This document shows, piece by piece, positions 22,319 through 35,034 of a stretch of 64,000 nt of DNA (positions are counted from its first letter, which is position 1; each line of letters opens with the position of its first letter). The position numbers and the translations under genes are program-made. Source of the stretch: Isoetes taiwanensis (taxonomy: Eukaryota > Streptophyta > Lycopodiopsida > Isoetales > Isoetaceae); contig JAJEKV010000095.1 of assembly GCA_021234155.1 (NCBI GenBank), forward strand, positions 348,501 to 412,500. The letters are read 5' to 3'. Below the pieces are notes generated by a model. That model was not told the DNA's origin, searched no databases, and was given only the letters and a program-made list of their open reading frames with translations.

Positions 22319-23179
22319 ATATGGGAACAGTACTTTAAATCAAAAAAACGTACTTTTTTCGGGGAAGATTCTTTGCCATGGACCTTTTCTTCTTCAACAT
22401 AAAACATGTTGGAACATCACGAGAACCGGTGCCTTTTGGGATCCTAACAAGATTGAATTCTTGCTTCCTGATCTTAAAGTAAGAGTAGGATATGAGCAGT
22501 GACTTGAAAGGCTGGAAGAGATCTTTGTACATGATATAGGCTTCTTTCTTGGTAATGCTGTCGTAAAAGATGATGAACATGATTTGTTGGGTAGTCGCTC
22601 ATAGTTTGAGTCAAAAAGCCCACCAACCATGCTTTTGCTTCCAAGCGAGTGCACACCAACTACTTTCTTTGGGTGGATGATCATCAATGCATGGATTTCT
22701 GTCTAACTTGTTTTTGTACCCTTGACATCGGCGACTTCCAATGGCATGTATTCTTTTGAAAGCCCGGTGGCAAGCGGTTACATTCAACGCGTAGTATGAA
22801 AAGCGTAAGCCTCGTTCAGGCCTCACGTGATATGCTAGGTAGGATTCCTGGTCACCTTTAGACATTGACAAGAAGGATTGTCTTGTTTGCCTTAAGGACG
22901 AAAAAGGGAAGTTCATTATACACTTCTTTTGACAACAAGCCGGGCCTTAGGCGCCTCATGTAAGTTAGTCCCATTAGCGATTTAGCAAAACTGTCCTAAA
23001 TGCCCTTACTGTAGGGTCCCTCTTAAATCTCTTTGCATTGCTGTATGGATTTCTCTGAGTCGAAAGCTCTACGGGGCTTCTGTTCTGGCTGGAGCCTATG
23101 ATAGGTCTTTCTGGAGTACAAACATGCTCGTCTTCAATAGTTGTGTCGTTAACCTTCTCGGCTCTCCAACCGAGGAACA

Positions 23180-24360
23180 TGGAAACAATGTTCTAGATTT
23201 CCTCCTTAACATTTGTAGGCCATCCTCGGCGACCCTTTGGGTTAACGAGGGGGCCTTTTTCCTATGGCCCGAAGAGGTCTCTCTACATAATCAATTATGT
23301 TTTGCAAGGAGCGGTGCAATTCTGTAGAGGTGAAGGAGTTTCAAAAATTGAGTGGGTCGTGTGAGTAGGTGAGGGTGAGGGAAGCGTCTTGTCGGAGTGA
23401 GGAAGATGGTGTTCTAAACCTGGAAGAACGGCGTAGAGCGTGTGTTGGTGAAGAAGTTTGAAAGGAGGTAGACCAGCGCATTGCTAGTATTGGCGGAGAA
23501 ACAAAGCTTCCGGATGGACTATGCGTAAATCTTCGTCTTCTTTGCTTTGTGCGGGTGTCTTTGAACCCGCCTCAAGGCAATAATGTAAGATTTGGCCGGA
23601 GATAGGAAACTTTTTTCTTAGTGGCTGCCATCCATCTTTGCAAATGGACAAATACATGTACTCGAAACAAACATGCACCACACCTACTATGCATGTACTA
23701 AGTAAGGAAGTACACTAACTAATTAAATAAAATAGAAATAATAGTAGCTTGCCTATCTTGGCTGCAGTGTGTAAGATGAACTCGTTGCCCATGCGGCGCA
23801 TAAACAAGATATCAAAAATTCTTGTGAGAGATAAACTGTTACCTACTTGAGCACAGGGGAAGGCGTATTAATAAATTCTATAGCTCAAGCGAAGGAAGAC
23901 AAGATAAGATCTAAACTGTAAAGGGAAGGCGGGGAAAGGCGAAGAGACTTTGTGTGGGTTTGACCTCCATAAAGGATTTGCATGAAATGAAACAGCTACA
24001 CTCTTCATGTATAATCTCATAGAGAATATCCAAGTACTAACATAGACAATAAATAGAAAAGAAGAGCACATTTACGCATCTGAGACCCGAAGCTCCTGGG
24101 GCTCGACCTCCTTCACACTCCTCCACTTTTTTTACCCTACTCGAATTCTATAAGATTTTGCATGAAGACACGGACAAATGGCAGGTGGAAGATCGTCAAG
24201 ATCTTAGTACGCTACTTAATTAGCTCACTTTTTAAATGTTTTTGTGCATTATTTGCTTCATTTGGCTGCCTCCAAAAGCGATTAAAAATGTCAACTTCTT
24301 AAAGTATTTCTGGCCTTCTTCCTCATTCTAGGTATGTTTTGTTTTGGTTTGAGTCTTTTC
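23180..24360. other. Region upstream of the DUF7869-like gene, no clear gene
   Basis: Probably contains the first exon(s) and leader of the minus-strand gene. Scattered short open stretches are not recognisable. A diverged palindrome (CATGCGGCGCATAA) lies at about 23793. Confidence 0.4.
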
Positions 24361-24363
24361 TTA

Positions 24364-24515
24364 AGCTTTGCCTATCTTATAGACACAAAGCTTTTTCTTA
24401 AACTTTGCCTATCGCGCATAGACACAAAGCTTTTTTCATAAGCTTTGCCTATGCGATAGACACAAAGCTTTTTCTTAACTTTGCCTATGCGGCGCATAGA
24501 CACAAAGCTTTTCTT
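24364..24515. repeat. Second palindrome array, period 36-40 bp
   Basis: Four units with spacer ACACAAAGCTTTTTCTTAA carry palindrome variants at about 24372, 24409, 24449 and 24485 (CTATCGCGCATAG, CTATGCGGCGCATAG and shortened forms). The spacer is unrelated to the 22-kb array, so only the palindrome is shared. Confidence 0.85.
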
Positions 24516-24611
24516 TTTATAGTATGCCTTTCACTATTGAATTGGTTGAATTGGTTGGCTATCTTGGCATTATAGGCAAATGATGTCTTAATACTTTCTT
24601 GTTCTTAATAT

Positions 24612-26170
24612 TTGGTAAGAAGAGAAACCTTATGCGGGGTAGCCGGGGATGATGCGGTATATCCTCCCAAAGGCCGCCAAGAAGAGGGGCCGAAGGATCA
24701 AGTCGGGGATATTACGGCTCCAAGTCGGCGACATTTTCGGGAGGCCGGCGATGATGGCTCTTTTTTTAAGGATCAGCGGTGGTTGCTTGTCGAGGGGGTA
24801 CCCGGTGAACCAGCAAGCTGCGCATTTTTTTATATTTATACATTTGTTCGAGGCCGGCAAAGCAAACACGGGACCTAGAAAGCTTGAGGAAGATGTGGCG
24901 GGCTTATAGATGTTGAGCTGTTTGGTATGTACCACATCAAGTGCCGACCACCACCAAGGGTCAACATATATATTACGTGGATAGTTCATTCTTTTAAGCT
25001 GAGTTTGTCTTCTCGGAAGATATGCAAGGCTACATTCGAGGCAAAGAATGAAGAGGTAAAATTGTAAGTGTTATTTTCACCTTGCGAGAAGGCTTTACCA
25101 ACATGTTTGGTCTATGACATCATAGGTTTTGTTTGCGGGGATCTTCTTTCTATACTAAAAGATCTTCTTTTAAACAAGGATCCTCTGTTAAGTTCTAAGC
25201 GCACCTTCTACTAAAGGCTTTGAAGGATGCCATGCCATCTCTGCCAAGCTAATCATCGAATCTCGAAGCTGTTGAGGTTGGCAGCGGTGGATGAAGATGA
25301 AACCGAATCGAATCCGAGGAGGAAGAGTTTGAGGTTGAAGTGGTGGAGAGGCCGAAAAAAAAAGCCAAAAGAAATTATTACAAAGGCGGGCGGTGGTGAC
25401 CTTTGCTCCATCAACTAGCAAGGCATCAAGAAAAGGCACTAAGGTAACTTTGCCTCCCGGCCGGGTACAAAGGATTGCCCGTATGGGAAAAAAGACATGG
25501 CTTCTAGGAAGCTCGAAGAAATTGAGCTAAGATGTCGTATTGATGCGGGATCATGCACTGCCGGGTTGATTGTGTTAAGTTATTGCCCAAAGGATGAGTG
25601 CGGTGAAGACCTTTGCAAGTAAGAAAAATTTACTACGGTCATTTATGCGCTCTTAAAGGCATTATAAAGGGACGGACCAAATGCGACTTCTGACAGCACC
25701 CACATTTGCATTGTTGACCCTTCCGGTGCGCGACGAAAGGGATTGTTTGTAAAGGAAGAGGATGAAAGCTACTGGTATTTTTGTTTTGGGTGGCACTCCA
25801 CGGCTTTAAAGCGAGGAGGCGACTTTATAAAGAAACTAAAGGACCTTGCTTCTCTCAAATTTTTTGCATTTGTTTACGTGGGTGTCATGACTCACGAAGC
25901 CAAGTTGCTTGCTATGAGCCACAATGTGGACAATGAATATCGGATGAGCATGAGCTTCATTGATAAAATTAAGTTTATGCACAAAGGAATCACGAGCTTT
26001 TAGGTTGGAACATAAAGGGTGACAAAGATATAAGGATGATCAAAACCTATATCGGCTCTTAAAAGGCGATTGTGCTTTCTGAGTCTTTGCTTAATGTACA
26101 ACTCGGTGATGCCAAAGCATCTCTTGTGAAATCACGACAACTACTTCCAACTAGCTTTTAGGCATGGGCG
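24612..26170 (+). pseudogene. Unidentified coding-like region, second gene of the palindrome element
   Basis: Plus-strand open pieces in changing frames look coding rather than random: an acidic stretch followed by a basic KKKAKR-type stretch near 25310-25370, then GTKVTLPPGRVQRIARMGKK near 25439-25495, and a clean 86-residue segment at 25743-26003 with WYFCFGWHSTALKRGGDF. It is divergent from the DUF7869-like gene on the other side of the 24.4-kb array, and palindrome copies flank it on both sides. I do not recognise the family. Frames are broken, possibly partly by sequencing error. It may be a second protein of the same mobile element. Confidence 0.35.
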
Positions 26171-26199
26171 TGTAAGATAACTTTCTTCTCAAGTTCTTT

Positions 26200-28300
26200 G
26201 ACCATCTTGGCGCATAGCCATTCGGTTTTCTTACCTTTTTATTTCTTTCTTGTCCCTTTTTAGGTGCGGGGAACTTCAAAATTTTTTGATATGTTTTTTG
26301 AGGGTACCTTTGAAAACTAAAGGGAAGGTGAAGGATCAAAAGAAAAAAACTGAACACGCAAAACAGAAGGACATGGGTATCATGGTTTGGAGGAAATGCA
26401 AGGTCTAAAAATCTGAGAAAAAAAAAAAGTTTGTGAGGTCTTTGAAGGTGGTGAATGGCCACTTTAGCTTGGAAGAAATGCGAGGGTGAATTCAAGCGGT
26501 AAGTTCTTGCTAGTTCTTCTTTGGTAGTTTCGTTCGAGTTTTTAACACTCCTTACTTTTTGCAGCCAAAGGATTGTGCACTCTGTCGTGACAACTCATGG
26601 TCCACCTTAAGCTGTGACACACTGGGGAAAAAGTTAAAAAATTATACCCTACATGGTCGTCGGATGAAAAGATAAACCAATCGCTTCAAATTTTACAAAG
26701 CTGGGTAAAATTTGTTGTTCCCCTACTTATCTTGTTGTGTGCCCTATCTTGGCGCATAGTTTTCTAAGTCCAGAATTCTTTCTGGTGCTATCTTGGGCAT
26801 AAGGGTGACACTTCGAACTTTTGTTTTTCTTCTTGCTACTAAAGTTGTTTTCTTGTTGTGTGGCTATCTTGGCATAGCATTCTGAAGAAGTCCATTCTTT
26901 GTGGTGCTATGCGGCGCATAGGCTAACACTTGGAACCTTTGTTTTTCTTCTTACCAAGGATGTTTTCTTGTTGTATGTCTATCGCGCATAGCACCACAAA
27001 AGTCATTACTATGTTGCTATCTCTTTGGCATAGGGAAGACACTTTGAACTTCGTCTTCTTGTTTGCACTAAAGGTATTACGTGGTTTAGAAAAAGAAGGA
27101 CCGTCTTGCTTGGGTTTTCTTAACATGGTTAGACTTGCTAAGGAAAGCATCAAGCTTAAGAGAAGGAAAATTTGTTAAAGTTTGTACCAACAAAATTTGA
27201 AAGGTTTGACATGTTTGGCGAATTGTTTATACCGGATATATCATGGAAATTGTGTCAAACTTGATCATGCGTTAGGCAGCATTATTCGTTATGTATTGGC
27301 GATATTCCTTATGGGTTCAAGCTACGATGATGCGTGGAGATGATTCTCCATTTGCTTAATGTAATTTGATTCTTTCTTGAGGCGTTTGTAAATAAATCTT
27401 GCCGCTTTGGAGGATAGTAGTTTTCATTCAAATGTCAGGCCAGTGTAATTTGCAAAGTACGTGAGAGCCTTTACAAAGCTGGTTCTGAGCTTGACCATTT
27501 TAGTAAGTTATTTCTTTTGCTATCGCGGCGCGCCTTTACAATAACTCATTAGTTGCGGTTCGCGGGTTGAAGGCAGATATAAGAGGAAATGGCGGTGAGT
27601 GCAAGGCTTGTAAATGTTTGGGAACGGATGCACATTGGATTTACCGGCATTGGTGAAGCGAGAGAAGCATTTTGCACTATATCTGGCATGGACTTGCGTA
27701 TCGTTTCAATTCAGTAGTCATTTGAGGAATTGAGACCGATTACACCCGGGGGAGTGCGTTATAGTCAATCCTTATCGAAGCCTCAACGACTCCATTAATA
27801 CCACTAGAGATGTTTTCCACTGACGGTGGTAGATTAAACCGATGCCTTCGAGTCGGGGACCACCTTGGCTTGTGCTTTAAAAAGTCGCAAGCGCCTTACA
27901 ATTGATTTTTGATAAGGATTACGTAGGTATATATAAAATCGAATAAAGTTCTCTGCGACTGCCCGGATAAGCGGGAGGGTTGGCCTTAAGGATAAGGATG
28001 AAATCAGCGACTTCAAGCTCGAGCCTTTCGCCCTCAAGGGAACACAGCGTCAGTAGGGATTAAATCGAGCTTAGTCACAATGGAAAGAGATTCAAAGGTT
28101 GTGGAAGAGAAGGATGCCTCGGTTCTTGAGGAAGTTAATCGATAAGCTCTTGGAGTTCTCCTCCTCAGTTCGATGATAAACTTCCTCCTGAGGAAACTCC
28201 TCTTGATATATAATGTGTGCTAAAAATGGGAATTTTTATGTGCCTATTATTGTATTACATTATTGAAATATAACTTTGTTGTTGTCTATCTTGGCGCATA
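26200..28300. repeat. Dispersed palindrome copies, including a 150-bp-period array at 26.7-27.05 kb
   Basis: Palindrome variants occur at about 26202, 26743, 26790, 26862, 26908, 26980, 27018, 27520 and 28287 (for example CTATCTTGGCGCATAG, CTATGCGGCGCATAG, CTATCGCGCATAG). Between 26.72 and 27.05 kb they sit in longer repeats with GTTTTTCTTCTT and TTTTCTTGTTGTGTG. No recognised gene; the longest open stretch (26930-27178) overlaps the repeats. Confidence 0.75.
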
Positions 28301-31300
28301 GACTTTCTTCCTCAACTTGTATTTTGTTTTAGTAAGAAGTGCATTTTCTTAGTGTGTCTTAACACAAAATCATCGCCCACTTTTAAAATGGCCATATTTG
28401 GAATGCAACTTTTTTGATAGTTGTTTTTAATGGTCAAAGCTGCCGAATTTATGTTTTTGGAAAAAGGAATGCGCGAATTACCTGTGAGTCATTAGATGCG
28501 TTTGCCGTCACCTTGTTTGCATAGAATATGTGCTCATTAGGTTATGCAGTAGCAATTTGGATGAAAAATGCATTTCATTTTAGCCACGACATCTTGCTTA
28601 CTTTAGAGTGCTTGTGTAGAAATTTGTAATTTATGAAGAGGAATGAGGGACCCGATAGGGCAAAAATTGAGACCTTAGTTAAGAATGTTGACATAGTAGA
28701 AAAACCACAGTTTCCTTTAACGAAGATTAGAAAACACTGACATGAGGTTTCCCAGTACGAAAATAAACTATGAGGTTGCATTCATGTGCAAATGGATGTC
28801 AAAATAGGACTTTAGTAATAATATATGATGTTGAGATTTTTGTGTTTTAGCGTTTACATATGTTGTTGAGGTGTTGTGGCTTTAGCGATGTGTTGATCCT
28901 TATTCTTGCTTTAATAACAACATGTGAGGTTCTTGATCATTTTGTTTTATACATACTACTTGGTACTATATATATTGACTCGTTTACCATGAGTGAGTTG
29001 CATAACTAAACGCCACTGACACCAAAAGTTATCTAGTTTATTAAAGCCATTTAGGCGTAGAGTTAGATATTAAGAACAAAAGTAGCGACAATGAGCCCGG
29101 ACAAAGCGGTGAAAATACGAGCACAAAGTATCTTTTCGCGAAGTAGTAGGCTGATGAAACCCTACTTAGAATCGTGGAAGCGAGGCATTAGATCATAGAT
29201 TGCTTTCATGAAAGCGGGAGATGCCATGGATTGAAACCCGATCTTTTGCCCATATATACCTAAGAACCAAAAAGTACGACACATATATACAGCCAGAAAA
29301 AATATTTCGAGGCTATGAAGCCGCTGAATGATTCCTATCTATTTGATCTTTTGAATAAGTACATTCGTCTTTCCTTTGTCTCTGCCGAATTAGATTGCCT
29401 TTAAGCTTTTATTAAGTAGCTTTGTGATGTATTCCGACCTCTTCTTTGGTTTTATGTAGCGATTGATGGGACAACGGTAGTGCATATAGATGGATTTCAA
29501 TTGTACCAACCTTCTCTTGTAAGAGCTAAAGCATTTTAAACAAAATTAGCAAATTCCTTGTGCAGCGAAATTAGCCAGATGGATTGTAGCATAGGTTATG
29601 ATGCCTACCATTTGAGTCCGACTTCAAAGGTTGCTTGTTATGTGACAACTTTTCAATTCTTCTAATAGCCGGTCGAGTGTGATTTCACTTTGTGTTTTGC
29701 TACTCAAATTTGCTTTTTAGTATGATAGCACTAAGGTTAAATACGGTTGAATGATGACAAAGGATAGGTGAAAGAGATTACACATAATTATGGCTCTGAT
29801 AAACAACGGCAACATCTCATAAGAAATGCTAAAGATTGTCATCTTGAATTCACACAAAACCATGTCGGACACGCATAAAAGCAAAAACAAAGGACTTGAT
29901 CGTTTTTGGCGGAAGGATACTTGTCTCCACAAAAATACGCTATTTGCTTGTCAGGGAATTGAACATGATTGACCAATTGAGCATCTTTTTAGTTAATTTC
30001 TAAATTGTATTGATCATGGCGTGGTTTTGACTAATGAGATGTATTAAGCACTATTTCGAGGCAAGCATCTCTTAAGATGTGATCTTGCATGAAAACACTT
30101 ATGATTGAGGCGTCTTATTTGGTGAAGCCCGGTATACGCAGAATTGATTTGGACATCAATGGGATCGAGTGTTAGTGCCTATGGTTATATATTTTCAACA
30201 AAGATTGCGGGGTATCACTTTTTTAAAGGTGGCAGTCTGTTGCCATATTATTGCCTGCTCAACTTTGCGCTGATTTGTTACACTCAAACCAATCCTTGGC
30301 ATTCAAATTTCATAAAGGACAAGATGAAGAAAAGACATTACCTGATTGAAGGGTCAAAAGGCTGCATTGCAACAACCCTACCCAAGGATCTCTTTCAACA
30401 TACGGAACTTGAGGATAAAAAAGAGCAAATTGGGTTTGTTTCTTACATTTTGTCTTTGTAATTTTTTCAAGGAAAATTTGTGCGGAAGTTTCACTTCCAT
30501 ACCATCACGAAAACACATAAATACCACACTATTTTTAGTTGGAAAGTGAGGAGGAAAGAACAAGATTGTCGAGTTTTAATATCAAAATCCAAAGCGGTTT
30601 AGCATTCATTAGTTGAATGGGTGGCATGGACTTTATTATATTTGATAATTAACAAAGAAGGCGTTAAAGAAGTCTTCTTAGTTCTAGTCGTTGAGTTCGA
30701 CACCTTGGCAAGTTATGTCTTCTGTATAGTCAAGGTGTCGAACACAAAATTTTTTTTTTTTTACGTTTACGAGAAGATGGAGTTAACACGAGGGCTCTCA
30801 AGCGAAGAAATTTTCTTACTTGTTATTGAAGTGTGGTATGCAATCGTGCATGTCGGCTATTTCAGCATAATCTTCTCTTTAACCGAGGAACTACTTGAGG
30901 TTACAACCGAGCTAAAATTGGAGTGGGCGGTGCACAAAATTTGCTACGAATAATGGCTGATAATTAGTATTCTTGCGTACACATCAAGCCCAACATCAAG
31001 AAGAGACTCCTGGCGGTAGAGGTGATTATGAACTCCCCTTTGGGTCACGTGATTGTGACTATACCTTCTAGACAATGAGATTTTGTCTTTGAGTAATGAC
31101 TCCGGCATGCATGCTCCTATTAGGGATCGATTGATAACATAGGTATTAATTTGGTAGTCAATGAGGAGAGTCCTCTTAAAATTAAAGATTGTGCTTCTCT
31201 TGCATATGGAGGTGGTTCTATGTCCCTTTGTTTAAGCCTTACCTTGTAGAGACTTTCATCTCGGAAGCAAACATATCCTCAAACATCTAAGTATGAAACA

Positions 31301-34300
31301 CGGCCAGGGACCGCGGTCAGGAAGGTGCCAAGGTATCTCATCTACTGAAAGTATTAAGGTCGTGAACTTCACGTAATAAGTATCTGAGGCCTCGACATGT
31401 AGATTTATCATCTTTCAGTTCATAAAGTAATTGAACACTTCGCATAGAAGAGAACAATACTAAATCTTTGAAAGCGGCACTTACATAATGTAACTGACAT
31501 TGCGATGCACGAGCTAGGTGGTCCCAATAAATACGACAAAGCTGCACGACAAATGCGGAACCACGAATACTTCATTTAACATGAAATTGTTTGCATAAGT
31601 TGTGCTTTCCCGGTAGCGATGCTTCTTTGGACTTCTATCTCCCCTTTTGTAGCGCTTTACCTCAATAAGTATTCTCTCCATTTTAGTTGCGGAATTTTGG
31701 ATCTTTATGCATGATTGGGAATCACATCGAGGAACCCGAGGTTGAGTAAGAGGCATTACCTGATAGGATCACCAATATTTTGTTAGTGTTAGAAATCGTT
31801 TCTTAAGCTAGGCTTACATTGTCATTTCGGCTTCTTAACAATGGCGATAATGTAGGACTTATACTTTTGAGGCATTGTAACATCCCTCGGTACTCTCAGA
31901 GCCATAATTTGAATACTGCGGTGTAATAATTGCCCAAGTTAGAACTTGACTCATCGTGATTAGGTTGTCAAAGAAGGCAGTTCATTGTGTTTAAGACAAT
32001 ACCTTCTTTGAAAATTCAAAGAACAAACTTGGTAAAATAAATTGCTTAAAATATTCAAAGAAATTAACAATGAAAGGCTAGTCAAGATTACTTGGTTGAT
32101 CGTATAAAGGAGGAAAAATGTTTTCAGATTATTTTAGTAATATATGAATATTGGAGGAAAAATGCCCTTGTTAGTAAAGCATCCTTGAGGAGTGCGAGAT
32201 CATTTGTATAATATCTTTCTAATGCTGATATGGCTGCCCTTTCAACCGACTACCACCTATATGGAATGACAAAGAATCAAGCGCTTGTCGAGGAGATAAA
32301 AGCAGCATCTTTGAACCCAAGAATTGACTAATGGAGATGAAAAACGTATCTGATTTCAGGATGTCACATATTACCGGCGAGAGGTGAATAACCACGCTCC
32401 CGAGTTAGGTAAATGTCTCAGCATTGTCTGCGAGATCTCTTCAACAAAATTACAATTCCTCGTAGGAAGCTGGTGATGCTCTGCCGAAGCACTTAAGTAG
32501 TGTATTACTAAAGATAAAGATCTACAATTATATCTGATTAATGGTTCCTTACCTTATCAACTCGCAAAGCTAACATTTGAACAAGCTTGTTTTCTATCCG
32601 AGGGAGACAACATCACGAGGTGAAGCGTCCTTCACCATTTCATCATTCCACGACCTATAATTACATAAAATTCAATAATTCCATTTTCGGAAAACTTGGG
32701 TTGCACTTCCCATGCACCTAATGTAAACATAGGAAGGCGATATTTGGAGATAGGAAAAATATGAATCTAATTAGATCATTTGATAAAAGGAAGATAGCCA
32801 CGCAGTATTTTTTAAATTGCAAATAAGTGTGTAAAATTCGATTCAATTCTTGTTGGTTATTTCGCGACTGTGGTCTTAGCACACTTTTTATGAAGGACTT
32901 AAAGAATGGGAAGATGTCTTAAGTTAATCGATTCTTTGTGAACAAAGAAGCAGCCATCAACTAATCCACAAGCGAGGGCCAGGATATACTAAACAAGGTG
33001 GTAATCACGAAACCACAATTAATTAAGTTCTTAAGAGAGGTCTGCTGATGTGAGAGAAGATCCACAAGCGGAACACATGGGCTGGCCAGGAGGACCAATA
33101 TTTCAAGAAATCCGCAAGCCTTTGAAAAAGTTCTCCCCCATAAATTTTAGCTCTAAGTTCACCAAATTGATGGAAGTGACAGACCAACAAAACAACATTT
33201 AAGGCATTGCAACACATCAATATAAAGAAGATGTCACGTTGTAGAAACAAGTCCCCAAAGTACTTGACTGGGGCTAGAATTTGCACTAATATAAGCGGGC
33301 TCCCTGTGCACTTGAAAATTGAAGTCTAGACTGTAATTAAGTCCTAATGCTTTTTGTACACAGAGAATAACACACCATGAGTAAATTAGGCGATTCTTGA
33401 ATCCCGAACATCATAATGCATTTCTTGCTTGAAATTTTGTGTGCATAGTATTTTCATTACATAGAGTAGCCAGGAAGTTTCTCGATATTCAACATCGGTA
33501 CGGAACCACGTTGAATCTTGATTTGATGAAAATGTTCAATCTTGGAGGGAATGTGAATGGTCAAATTGGAGTGATTAATTCTAGCGGATACTCGCATCTT
33601 TCCATCAACTGAATGAGTTCTATATGCGTCGATCTGTCAACTTAGGGTGTAAGCTTCTCTTAAGGACCTCCTCGGGTTCCTCAAAGTATTAGAGAGAGAT
33701 TGCTCTTCAATTTTTGATCCATTGACAAGCGAGGGTACATAGTGATGTATTGCTTGATGGAGTCTTAGAAGGCGTGTGCATTTCAGTAGGGTTTAATATG
33801 AGGATAAGATGGATAAGAAGAAGCGGTTTAGCGAAACCTTGGCCCAGAGGTAGTCCCAAAAAAAGAACTCCAAGAAAGACTCCTCGAATTCATTCTAGCA
33901 TGACGAATCCAGTGGCAAGCCATTCCAAAGGTAACCCACCAAATTGTTTACGTCGCGAATTTGATTTTGCGGGTAGCCATCATCATCGTCCGAGAGCAAT
34001 TTGCTAAAAGCGGATCATCGTGTTCCCGCTCTCCAAAGCACCTCAAACTGGCGGACCCAAGCCGCAGCGTCGGTTAGTGCTTTTGTACTAATATCTAACT
34101 TAGACCCATTTGAGTAAGTCAAGTTCAAAGGGAACTTTGTTCTATCACACAACAAAAGAATATGAATGAATGGAAGAACAAATAGAGTATTCAAAGCATT
34201 ATGTGCTTGGTCAATACTACTTAGTTAAGAAGTAAATTAATGCGATTAACTATCAAGGGTCTCAATGTAGCTGCAAAATCCTAAACAATAAAAGATTGAT

Positions 34301-34770
34301 GGTAGAGAACTTATTGAAGAAATCACAGTCTCTTAGGAAGAAACTTCGAACAAATTTCACGTGTGTATAAAAGTCAATTTATTTTATTTTTCTTTTCTTG
34401 CTTCTTTATTAGGTGAATCATAAAACAATACATGTATGAAGAGGGTAAAAAGACTATGAAGCTCTTCAAGCTGAAATGTTTGTACATGGAGCAGAGATAC
34501 TACAAGCTCTAACAATGTTATCCACCATGAATATGTAGAGGAGAAATTAGAGTCTATAAAGGCATAAGATTATGATTGATGGCTTTTGTATGCGATTAAC
34601 ATATTTTAATTAAAAGGTAGTTCACGGTAATGGAAACAATGTGAAACAACTTGTTCAAAACAATTTCATCATCATAAAGCGAATGTTGTATTAAACATAG
34701 ATGTGAGATAGCTTGTTGATAGTATATAAAGTGATGGGGGCCAAGCCTATGCATTTTTCTTGACATCTTG
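28300..34770. other. Long stretch without recognised genes
   Basis: AT-rich sequence with only short open frames on both strands. Two are slightly longer or compositionally coding-like: 30144-30461 (+) and 33750-34007 (+, with a basic SPKKRTPRKTPR segment). None matches a family I know. No palindrome copies beyond 28.3 kb and no LTR or Helitron ends were found. It is probably old transposon sequence. Confidence 0.45.
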
Positions 34771-34802
34771 TAGTTTTAATAGATAGATAGATATTAGTAT
34801 TT

Positions 34803-35020
34803 TTTAATAGAACTTTTCTGAGGGCTTCCCATGTAATAGCATTTTGAAAGAAAGTGTATCTTAAATCATTGTTACCAATATGGCATTTATTTAAATTTGA
34901 ATCACACCTTTATAGACATTGGTCGCCTTACCACATGTTTGAAATTTGGGCAGGCACCATGGCCCAGTCTCTATATCATCTTGCATCCCATGCTTGCCTC
35001 ACGCATCATGCTATAAATAA
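34803..35020. repeat. Dispersed repeat, copy 1
   Basis: The block from TTTTAATAGAACTTT through GGGCTTCCCATGTAATAGCA to GCATCATGCTATA matches 55193-55410 in the same orientation with about 80-90% identity by eye. GATA microsatellite runs (about 34778-34792 and 35021-35033) border it. Confidence 0.75.
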
Positions 35021-35034
35021 TAGATAGATAGATG

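Larger units (their letters stand above)
18400..23180 (-). pseudogene. DUF7869-like, transposase-related protein gene, split by a Helitron and frameshifted
   Basis: Reading right to left, open pieces in shifting frames form one long protein. They include a conserved-looking N-terminal region (about 22980-22340, with RKQEFNLVRIPKGTG near 22450), then VVVDGMDQKKT (about 21790-21820), YIQLDNTSRENKNQVLF (about 21545-21585) and, after a frame slip, LLVGHTHDQIDQMFNDFS (about 21430-21475). This D...DN..ENKN...GHTHDQID pattern is what I know from DUF7869 proteins, an RNase-H-like family linked to mobile elements; a catalytic role for the acidic residues is inference. The C-terminal part has a basic KKKRKVK stretch, then RPFWIARV, is interrupted by the 18828-20645 Helitron, and resumes with VIKVHWYAS and an acidic serine-rich tail to about 18400. 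A 41-bp palindrome array (21978-22318) lies in the gap between the N-terminal and central parts, perhaps in an intron. Family naming is from memory; the motif order is seen. Confidence 0.65.
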
